64,000 nucleotides of DNA from Progne subis subis (taxonomy: Eukaryota; Chordata; Aves; Passeriformes; Hirundinidae): positions 1 to 64,000 of the forward strand of contig JAKJHU010001680.1 in assembly GCA_022316685.1 (NCBI GenBank), read 5' to 3'. The notes under the pieces are model-generated. The model was not told the origin of the DNA and ran no database searches. It saw only the letters and a list, made by a program, of their open reading frames with translations. The translations under genes and the position numbers were made by a program. Of the stretch, positions 35,001 through 44,900 are shown piece by piece. Within the stretch, counting starts at the first letter, position 1. Each line of letters opens with the position of its first letter.

Positions 35001-38000
35001 CTTCTGTCCTGTGGGTTTGTTCTTCCCTCTTGGAGGACCTTAGAGGAAAAGAGTTCCATTTGCCAGGAATGAATCCCACAAAGCCAGTGCTCAGCCTGTG
35101 GGCTCAGCAGGGACACACTACTCACCCCTGCCATGGGAGCTGGGCTTGTGTGCAGCAACCAGCAAAGGTGCTGGAGAATTCCTCCCTGCAGCCACATCTG
35201 TAACTCAATAGGCACAGAAGCTTCTGTCACCTCTGCTGATGTGCACGGGCAGCACTGAGGCACAGGAGCGGTGAGGGGATCGTGCAGGGCGAGGGCACAC
35301 ACGGGCACGGCTCTGTCCTGGCACCTGCAGCGATGTCCCCTGGCCGAGCTGTGGGCTCTGAGCTGGCAGCTCTCCTGGGGAAAGGCCTTGACCTACCCTC
35401 AGCATCTCCCTGAGGCTCCATCCTGAACGTGGGCTGGTAATCCAGATCACCTTCACGCACAGGCTTGGCTGCAAAGAAAGGCAGGACAGAAGAGATCCCA
35501 TGGAGCTCCTGTAGGAGATCCCCAGGCTCCCTGGGGCTGGCAAAGGAGCAGCACAAGACAGAGCCCCGGGGCACAGCCCTGGGCCCAGCCCCTTCCCTCT
35601 CTGCTCTTCTCCGTGGCTGCACAGAGCACACGGAAGGACACCCTGGCACTGCACACGGGAAGAGCAGTGACAGCTCAACGCTCCGTCCTCCCACTGACAG
35701 CCAACCTGGGGATCCCTCAGGGCTCCAGAAGGGAGCAGGGCAAGGTTTCCAGAACCCTTCAGCCTTGAGATCATGTTAAGGGAAATGGCACATGGGTGCC
35801 ATTAGGACCTCGTCCTAAACTGAAACTTATAATTCTGTCATAAGACTTGTGTTGCAGACTTGCCTTCAGTCTCTGGCACTGCCTTCAAACCACCATTGGC
35901 CATCATTTCCAGATAATGCATGTCACGATCCCAGTCTAGAAGTGAGCACAGATGAGAACCATTTCCATGTGTGCTGGGATCCCTCTCTGCCTTTAGGGAA
36001 CTGGGCACTGCCAGGGGGTCGGGGAAGGCCGTGGGAGGCCGATGTCCATGGAGAGGGCCAAAGCTGCCCAGGGGCCTGGGGAGCTCTGGGCTGGCTCTGC
36101 TCACTCTGCACACTCTTTCCTTGTCCTGTGCAACATCCCTGCAGGGGTGGCTGGAGCAGCCCAGGGCCCCTGGGGCTCTCTCATTTCCACAGAGGAAACC
36201 ATCATAAAGCACCGAGAAAATCTCCTGCAGGCTGAGCCAAATCGTTCCCTCATTTCACCTGTCCCCCTGGTGGGACAGCTCCGCCAGCCCGAGGGGACGG
36301 AGTCAGGCCCTGTCAGGACCCAGCGCAGCCCCTGCCCAGCCGGGAGCCAGGGCTGGCTCTGGCCTGGGCTCGCGGCAGGGCTCCCGCTCGGGGCTGCTCC
36401 TGTGCCTTGGGCCTCTGGGCGCTCAGGGCCAGCTCCGGGAGCAGCTGCAGCGGGAGGCACCTCGGGCACCAGTTCCCGTTTCCCAGGGGCCGTCAGCGAG
36501 CTCCGCAGGCCTCGAAGCCGAGGAGCCTCCAGCTTTGGCTGCTGCCGGGCCTGCAAGGCTGGGAGCTGGGGGAAGAGCTGCTGCCACACAGCCCCAGAGA
36601 GGGCTGAGCCTGACACAGCAATTACCTGCTCTGGCTTTGTCTGTGTCTGTGACTGGGTATGTGTCTGGCATCTCCTTCCTTTCTGCAGCAAAGGCTGCCA
36701 CCGAGCTGCTGCTTCCTCCGGGGAGTTCCTCCTTCCACACAGACTTTTGGTCCATCACTTTGAGAAAGGAAGAGGCACAGCTGGATTAGATGGAAACATT
36801 TGCCATGGGGGAGTGGGCTTCCACACGAGGCTATGCTTGTCAGAGACACTGATAAGCATCAGGAAAAGGCAGAAACTCTGTGGGCTGGGCCAGAGCCCTC
36901 CCTCATCCAAAGAGGTGCCCCACTTTGGCTGCTGGGACACAGGGAAACTGCAGGGGCTCTCAGGGTGTGCATGGCCCATGGGGCAGTTTGTGCTCCCTGT
37001 CAGCTGATGCCAAATGCCTTCCTGCAGAGCCTGGGGAGAAGCTGCAGCCAGGCCAGGCTGGGAAAGAGCTCTGCAGGGTGGGAAAGCAGCAGCGGGGCAG
37101 CCAGGCTGCCATGGATCCCTTCCCACTGGGCCGGGCCCGGCGTGTCCAGATGTGCAGAGAAAGGCCCCAGCTGCTGAGCCTCAGGAGAAGGCTCAGGGAC
37201 ATGCACACACCTTGTTGTCTCTGAAGTATTTCCTTCAGCGTTTGCTGCAAGGCTTCAGATGACTCCTGGGGTTTCTTCGGTCCTGTAGTTTTGTATTTCC
37301 CTGTCGGAGGACCTTAGAGCAAAGAGTTTCCATTTGCCAGGAATAGATCCCAGAAAGCCAGTGCTCAGCCTGTGGGGTCAGCAGGGACACACTACTCACC
37401 CCTGCGATGGGAGCTGGGCTTGTGTGCAATATCCACCAAAGGTGCTGGAGAATTCCTCCCTGCAGCCACATCTGTAACTCAACAGGCACAGAAGCTTCTG
37501 TCACCTCTGCTGATGTGCACGGGCAGCACTGAGGCGCAGGAGCGGTGAGGGGATCGTGCAGGGCGAGGGCACACACGGGCACGGCTCTGTCCTGGCACCT
37601 GCAGCGATGTCCCCTGGCCGAGCTGTGGGCTCTGAGCTGGCAGCTCTCCTGGGGAAAAGGCCTTGACCTACCCTCAGCATCTCCCAGTGGTTCTGTCTTG
37701 GACGTGGGCTGGGAAGCCAGATCACCTTCACGCACAGGCTTGGCTGCAAAGAAAGGCAGGACAGAAGAGATCCCATGGAGCTCCTGTAGGAGATCCTCAG
37801 GCTCCCTGGGGCTGGCAAAGGAGCAGCACAAGGCACAGCCCCGGGGCACAGCCCTGGGCCCGGCCCCTTCCCTCTCTGCTCTTCTCCGTGGCTGCACAGA
37901 GCACACGGAAGGACACCCTGGCACTGCACACGGGAAGAGCAGTGACAGCTCAATGCTCCTTCCTCCCACTGACAGCCATCCTGGGGATCCCTCAGGGCTC

Positions 38001-40813
38001 CAGAAGGGAGCAGGGCAAGGTTTCCAGAACCCTTCAGCCTTGAGATCATGTTAAGGGAAATGGCACATGGGTGAGCTCTTGCCACACTGACAGGGATCAT
38101 TCTGTCAGGAAAGGCACTCTGAGAACTTGCCTTCAGCATCCTCCAAGAGTTTAATGATGCGATTCACCATGGTATCCAGAAAATGCAAGCTGCGATCCCA
38201 GTCTAGAAGGGAGCACAGATGAGAACCTTTCGATGTGTGCTGGGATCCCCCTCTGCCTTAGGGAACTGGGCACTGCCAGGGGGTCGGGGAAGGCCGTGGG
38301 AGGCCGATGTCCATGGAGAGGGCCAAAGCTGCCCAGGGGCCTGGGGAGCTCTGGGCTGGCTCTGCTCACTCTCCACACTCTTTCCTTGCCCTGTGCAACA
38401 TCCCTGCAGGGGTGGTTGGAGCAGCCCAGGACCCCTAGGGATCTCTCAGTAGTACACAGGGTACCCTCCTTGAAGCCCAGGGGGAAACTGCAGCAGGCAG
38501 TGCCACAACCATCCTTGCTTCCCTTCTAACCTCCCTGTCTCTCTGCATGCCCCTTTCCCTTGGGACAGCTTCCCCAGCCCAAGGGAACACAGCCAGGCGC
38601 TCTCAGGACACTCTGGAGCCCTGCTCTGCCCCACTGCACTTTTCCTACCATGGGCACCCCTTGCAGCCCTCCCAGGTTTTGGGCCGTGTCTCCACGGAGG
38701 GAGCCTGGCAGGACTGCTCAGTACCCGAGTGCCCTGAGCCTGCTGGGGATAATTCCTCTGGGCTGTGCCGCTCGTGTCTGGGCTGTGCCCGCACTGCCAA
38801 GCTGCAGAGATGGCAGCTCAAGCCTCAGCAGGGCCCAAGCCCAGAGGCAAAGCAATTACCTCCAGTGACTGTGCCTGGCATGGCTTCCCTTCCTGCAGCA
38901 GAGGCTGCCATTGTGCCCCTGCTTCCGCTGGAAAACTCGGTTGTCACCCCAGTTTCTTCTTTCATTTCTGGAGAAAGAGAGACTTGGATCAGATGGAACC
39001 ATCAAACACATTTATAAAGACCAAGAAAACACCTAGATTCTTGGGTAGACCAGAGTCCTCCCTCATCCAAAGAGGTGCCCCACTTGGGCTGCTGGGGTAC
39101 AGGGAAAGTGCAGGGGCTCTCAGGGTGGGCATGGCCCGTGGGGCAGTTTGGGCTCCCTGTCAGCTGATGCCAAATGCCTTTCTGCAGAGCCTGGGGAGAA
39201 GCTGCAGCCAGGCCAGGCTGGGAAACAGCCCTGCGGGGTGGGAAAGCAGCAGCGGGGCAGCCAGGCTGCCATGGATCCCTTCCCGCTGGGCCGGGCCCGG
39301 CGTGTCCAGATGTGCAGAGAAAGGCCCCAGCTGCTGAGCCTCAGGAGAAGGCTCAGGGACATGCACACACCTTGTTGTCTCTGAAGTATTTCCTTCAGCG
39401 TTTGCTGCAAGGCTTCAGATGACTCCTGGAGTTTCTTCGGTCCTGTAGTTTTGTATTTCCCTGTCGGAGGACCTTAGAGCAAAGAGTTTCCATTTGCCAG
39501 GAATGGATCCCAGAAAGCCAGTGCTCAGCCTGTGGGGTCAGCAGGGACACACTACTCACCCCTGCGATGGGAGCTGGGCTTGTGTGCAATATCCACCAAA
39601 GGTGCTGGAGAATTCCTCCCTGCAGCCACATCTGTAACTCAACAGGCACAGAAGCTTCTGTCACCTCTGCTGATGTGCACGGGCAGCACTGAGGCGCAGG
39701 AGCAGTGAGGGGATCGTGCAGGGCGAGGGCACACACGGGCACGGCTCTGTCCTGGCACCTGCAGCGATGTCCCCTGGCCGAGCTGTGGGCTCTGAGCTGG
39801 CAGCTCTCCTGGGGAAAAGGCCTTGACCTACCCTCAGCATCTCCCAGTGGTTCTGTCTTGGACGTGGGCTGGGAAGCCAGATCACCTTCACGCACAGGCT
39901 TGGCTGCAAAGAAAGGCAGGACAGAAGAGATCCCATGGAGCTCCTGTAGGAGATCCTCAGGCTCCCTGGGGCTGGCAAAGAAGCAGCACAAGGCAGAGCC
40001 CCGGGGCACAGCCCTGAACCCGGCCCCTTCCCTCTCTGCTCTTCTCCGTGGCTGCACAGAGCACACAGAAGGACACCCTGGCACTGCACACGGGAAGAGC
40101 AGTGACAGCTCAATGCTCCTTCCTCCCACTGACAGCCATCCTGGGGATCCCTCAGGGCTCCAGAAGGGAGCAGGGCAAGGTTTCCAGAACCCTTCAGCCT
40201 TGAGATCATGTTAAGGGAAATGGCACATGGGTGAGCTCTTGCCACACTGACAGGGATCATTCTGTCAGGAAAGGCACTCTGAGAACTTGCCTTCAGCATC
40301 CTCCAAGAGTTTAATGATGCGATTCACCATGGTATCCAGAAAATGCAAGCTGCGATCCCAGTCTAGAAGGGAGCACAGATGAGAACCATTTCCATGTGTG
40401 CTGGGATCCCCCTCTGCCTTAGGGAACTGGGCACTGCCAGGGGGTCAGGGAAGGCCGTGGGAGGCCGATGTCCATGGACAGGGCCAAAGCTGCCCAGGGG
40501 CCTGCGGAGCTCTGGGCTGCCTCTGCTCACTCTCCACACTCTTTCCTTGCCTTGTGCAACATCCCTGCAGGGGTGGCTGGAGCAGCCCAGGGCCCCTGGG
40601 CTCTCTCATTTCCACAGAGGAAACCCTCCCTAAAGCCCTGGGCAAAACCATCCCCAAGGCTTCCCGGGGAGAAGGGAGCGCTGTCCCGGGAAAGGGGATC
40701 CAGGCTGCCGGCTCACCTGCTCCCTGCGCTCGCCATGGAGCAGCCTGGGCAGTCCTGGCAGGCAGGGCCACAGCCAGGAGGAGCAGGAGGATCAGGCGCA
40801 GAGCAAGGGCCAT
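31910..40813 (-). CDS. Array gene 3: predicted type I membrane protein, best-preserved copy
   Basis: Signal-peptide exon 40717-40813, modules at 38860-40362, 36626-38202, 34352-35935 and 32702-33659, transmembrane exon 31910-32075. All A, B and D exons have the expected lengths (72, 72, 102 or 99). E exons are 108, 132, 133 and 132 bp; only E3 (one extra T in a T-run) breaks frame. Exon C (110 bp) ends in phase 0 while its neighbours need phase 1, in every module that has it. If C is skipped, the chain from signal peptide to membrane helix is open apart from E3 and would give roughly 550 residues. Function unknown; a secreted or membrane-anchored coiled or helical repeat protein is the most I can infer. 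Confidence 0.55.
32702..33659 (-). CDS. Array gene 3, module 4 (A, B, E only)
   Basis: A 33588-33659, B 33140-33211, E 32702-32833, all in phase. C and D are absent, as in gene 2 module 4, so the loss precedes the 11.1-kb duplication. Confidence 0.6.
34352..35935 (-). CDS. Array gene 3, module 3 (exons A-E)
   Basis: A 35864-35935 (WDRDMHYLEMM type), B 35397-35468 (YQPTFRMEPQGDAE), C 35126-35235, D 34940-35038 (MKEIMEELHKGH type), E 34352-34484 (133 bp; one extra T in the run near 34407). Confidence 0.55.
36626..38202 (-). CDS. Array gene 3, module 2 (exons A-E)
   Basis: A 38131-38202, B 37672-37743, C 37400-37509, D 37211-37312 (LKEILQRQQ type), E 36626-36757 (132 bp, fully in frame: KSVWKEELPGG, then Ser-rich). 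Apart from C, the module reads cleanly in phase 1-1. Confidence 0.6.
38860..40362 (-). CDS. Array gene 3, module 1 (exons A-E)
   Basis: A 40291-40362 (WDRSLHFLDTMVNRIIKLLE), B 39832-39903 (A-K-P-V-R-E-G-D and on), C 39560-39669 (QMWLQGGILQHLWWILHTSP), D 39371-39472 (T-L-K-E-I-L-Q-R-Q-Q), E 38860-38967 (MKEETGVTTEFSSGS). A joins the signal exon in phase (G|AC). A uses GC, the others GT donors. Confidence 0.6.
40717..40813 (-). CDS. Array gene 3, signal-peptide exon
   Basis: ATG 40811-40813, MALALRLILLLLLAVALPAR, donor GTGAGCC; 32 codons plus one base. No other Met precedes it in frame in the GC-rich 5' stretch, so this start is favoured. Confidence 0.75.
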
Positions 40814-40985
40814 GGTGCCTCGCTCTGTGTCAGTCCTGCTGCTCTTGCTGCAACCACTCTCTTCACAACACTGTTCCAAACGTCAGCACCGCTGCTGCCG
40901 CCGCCGATGCTGCCGCTGCAGTTGTGGTCAAGGACCAACTGCTGGGTCGTTGTGGTGCTGTGCAGCCACGGGGCTCTGGGACCTC

Positions 40986-41088
40986 TGTGACCTCAGAGCC
41001 TGCTGTGACCTCAGAGCAGTGCAGTGACCTCAGAGCCCTGCTGTGACCTCAGAGCCCTGCTGTGACCTCAGAGCCTGCTGCGACCTCA
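40986..41088. repeat. Expanded 18-19-bp tandem repeat upstream of array gene 3
   Basis: Same family as 18807-18870 but with about five and a half copies, including a diverged unit (GAGCAGTGCAGTGACC). Confidence 0.8.
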
Positions 41089-41790
41089 TGGCCTTAGCTG
41101 TATCCTCGGAGTGTACCCCATCTGTACTAATGGACTGCCTTGTTGTAAATGTTTGTCTTCATGAAAGGGCCATGGCTGAACAAAACCTTTGTTTTGCCTG
41201 CTGACATTGCTGCTCAGGCTGTGTTCCTGGAGATGCTCTTGATGGCTTGCTCTTTTTTGGGGCCCTGCCACTGGAGGAGGTGCAGGCCCAGGTGATCCCA
41301 GTGAAGGAAATGTGCCCTCAGCCCAGGGACGCTCAGCATGGGCTCCCCCAGCCCCTCGGGGCCCCGCCGCTGGTCACAGCAGCCCCTGCCTGGGCTCCTG
41401 CCTGCCCGCACCGTGGGCATCCACGGCTGCTCCCAGACATGGAGCTCAGCCAGGGCTGGTGCCCTGTGGGCTTTGCTGGGGGTAACACGCGATCACTGGG
41501 GTGACAACTCCAGCTCTTTATTGGAACAGAAAGGCTGATCTTGGAACTCTCAGTCGAGGCTCAGTTGAGCACTTCCAGACCGTTTCCTGGCAGAAAAAAA
41601 TGGCCAAATTTGCCCTGATCACAAGCAAACAGCGTGTTCCCTCACATAAACTGCTTCCCATGCCCTTCTGGAATCGGGAACACGCGCTGTGGTGCCGGCT
41701 GCATCTGTGGGAGCAATGGGGAGCGTGAGCCCGGGCTGTGCCCCACTGCTGAGCTGGCAGCACGGTGGACACGGCCAGGACGTTATCTGT
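41040..41790 (-). pseudogene. Collapsed fourth array unit fused to the ACAD9 3' flank
   Basis: 41100-41530 matches the 3' end of array genes (compare 18890-19310), including AATAAA at 41517-41522. 41686-41785 then matches the start of the transmembrane exon and its upstream intron (compare 20977-21077). Everything between, including the tail and most of the membrane helix, is missing, and about 150 bp of unrelated sequence (41535-41685) sits there. No coding potential. Confidence 0.7.
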
Positions 41791-41811
41791 TTTAGCTTTA
41801 AATAAAATCTC

Positions 41812-41817
41812 TTTATT
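41812..41817 (-). terminator. ACAD9: ACAD9 poly(A) signal
   Basis: Minus-strand AATAAA 158 bp below the ACAD9 stop codon. The mature 3' end is expected near 41790-41800, exactly where array-derived DNA begins. Confidence 0.75.
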
Positions 41818-41974
41818 CATCCTTTTCGTATGAAGTTATCATTAGAAAGAAGTTTTATACAGTTACATTTAGTAAAGACATTAAATAACAAGATGTTTTT
41901 AAGGTGTCAAATACTGGAACTGCAGCGAATTCCCTCCTGATTTACACTCATCAGTGCGTGCTGTCAGGCAGGGA

Positions 41975-44900
41975 TCAGAAGGTCCTGTCCAGGGGGTGGG
42001 AGCAGATGTATGCCCTCTTCTCCAGGATCTGCTTTGCAGCTTTTTTAATGGAATCATCCAGGTTTTCCTCAGCATCTATGGAGAAACAGAGAAAAGTCAA
42101 CTAAGGTACAAGGAAGACCTGTTCTAAATTTCTTTCAAAAAGTGTTTTTGAATACAAGTGCAATTGTGTGAGTGCCAGGAAGAAACTGAATATTCTCTTC
42201 TGAAAAAGATGGATTATTACAGACTGAGTTTCAGAGAGCCAATGCCCAACTGCTCAGTACTTCCCAGAGTCCAATTCCCTAATTTCCATCAATTACTGCT
42301 CAGGAGTATTTGCTACTGATAGATTTTATATTCCTCAAAAAAAAGAACCCTGGCAGTTTGCTTTAGCTATGAAGTGAAGAGACTCCTTTCAACAAGTTCC
42401 AGCTCTGCTCCTTGTTTGAATTAAAAGCAGAGCAAAACTCTTCTGTTGATCACATCAAACCTTCTTTTGATCAGACTGTGAAAGACAGAGGAGTATAAAA
42501 GTTATTTTATAGTACTTACATTTTTCTAATTGAGCCATGGCATAATTATTCTTGAAATAGGCTTCTGTGCAGAAGATATTTGTAAGAAGCACCTGGAAAA
42601 GGAGTAAAATGGAGTTAAAAAATGGTGAATGAATTTCATAAACAAAACCATGTAGTAAAAATATAGTAAATTAAACTTCTCAAAGCCCTTTGATAATGGA
42701 GCCCTCCACCCCAGTCACGTGCAGTGCAGCCTCAGCTGTCCCTTTGAGTCCAGAGCTGCCAAGGGTCAGGCCTGGGATAAGCCTTCACCCAAAACTGGCT
42801 CCAAGACTGATTGGGAATCAATCCAGAACAGGGCTCACACAAACAGCAAAGTCTCAAGGCCAAAGCCAAACCTTCATCAGGTTGGATTGGTTTTAACACT
42901 GAATTGTAGCAACTTTGCTCATGCTGTAACATAAATGCTGCCATGAAACTGTACATGAACTACTAAAAACTGCTGTCCTGTCCTGAAATGCATTGCCCAA
43001 ACACTGTTGTGATTATGGTGATTATGTGTTGTTATTAATTATTATATGCAAAGAGCCTGGGAAGAACTGCATGGTGTTAACAGATTTGAGAGAATGTGCA
43101 GAATCGTGATGAGGTTCTGAATGTCTCTGTATGTGTTGAAGAAGTATTTTAAACATGTTTAGAGTGTGCAGCTCAACAAGCAGAGCCCCTGAGAGGCTCC
43201 TGCACTCTGGGCAGGCTTAGCCACGTTCTGCTGCACTTTTATGGGAGAGTTTGCTGTAATTCCCCAGAAATGCAGCCTGCCTGCTCCCAGGAATACAGCC
43301 TGAGTGGGAATGCTGGTGCTGAAGGACACTCACCTCGTGGTCGTGGTTCCTGAGCCCGATGCTGATGGAGCGGCTCGCCCGGGAGATGGCTGCAGTCATT
43401 GCATACAAATTAATCACCACATCTGCCACTCTCTTCAGCACCAGCTGCTCCTCCACTATTGTCTGGGAGAGTGAAAATCATTATCACTTTAAAATCATTA
43501 AAACTTTAACCAAACATCAGTGTCCATACTTCGTGCTTAGGTCCAGCTTTATTTTGCATGAACAGGTTCTAGCCTAGGTCAGAAATTATCAGTTAGTTCT
43601 GGGTTAACCAAGCTGTACCTTTTACAGTAAAATTGTAAAACTGCTGTGTGCCTTAAACCACTTTGCTAAATGCCTGCGGCAGCAGGATTTGTGCTTACAC
43701 AAGGAGAAGAAAACCAATTCACTGAGGGTGCTGGTGCTTTGGTTTTAAAAATGTAACTTGTCCATTACACCGAGTTCAGAATGTCAGTTTTTTCTCACAC
43801 CCAGTGAGAAGGTGTCATGTGAAGGAAGTGCTGGGTCCTGCCACACTCACTCCCCTGCAGGTTCCAGTGAGGCCCTGAGGATAAACTATTCAGTAACAAA
43901 GACAACAGACAAAATAGTTACCTTGCCAAACCTACTCAGCAGGCCCCTGACTGTAGTTCCAAAATAATAAACGTTTTCTTCAAGTTTCTTGGCGCTCTCC
44001 TATAAAACAGAACAGAAAATACAACAATTTGAGTAGTTTTGTAACAAAAAAGCAGCACACGCCCACCCCTTTTAAACAGGATACTGGATTTTCTCTTTTT
44101 CAACACTGATCCACCCTGCTACTGAAAGCCACACAGGCTAACTTAAAACTTTCCACTACCTAGCTTAATATGTCTCTATTACAAACCCACATTCTTGCTT
44201 ATGGTCTCTAAAGCTGGAAGCCTTTTCCAATGTCTCAGGTCACATCCTGTATTAATTTCTATGTTTGGGCCTGCATGCACAAGGTTTAGAGAATTTTCTG
44301 TGCCTGGATCTCCCACACAGAGGGAAAAATAATAAAGTCTCAGCACCGAGGCCCTTACCTGGAGGCTGGGATGCACCACCCCACGGTCACCTACAAGGCC
44401 CAGATCCACCTTCCTGCCCAGGGTGTCCTGTACCCTGGTCAGGAACTCCCCCAGGGCCACTCCCATGTTTCCTTTCTTGATTGCTCTGAAATATTGGGGA
44501 GAAAAAAAAGGGCTGTTAAGGAAATTCCAGGAGGTCCAGACATAACCAGCTGAAATTCCAAATGCTTTAGCAATATGCCTGCAGTTTGTCCATGAATTAC
44601 CAAGTCTTGATTCATTTTACTGTGAACTCTGGAGAACAACTGTGGTGCCTTGAGAGTCATCAGCTGCTCCCCAAGACACCCACAAGGAATTCCAGAGACC
44701 AGTAATTAATATGTACAATGCAGCTGTTGTGCAATACAACTTCATTCAGACACAAAATATTCATTACTGGTCTTGAAAGAAATAATTACAGCTTATGTAA
44801 AAGTCTAAGATAAAATGCATTAAATGCTACAACTCCTAAATCTATGAACCATCCCATTAAAAAGACAAAGAGCCCCTGTAACACTGAACTTCCACAGGCA

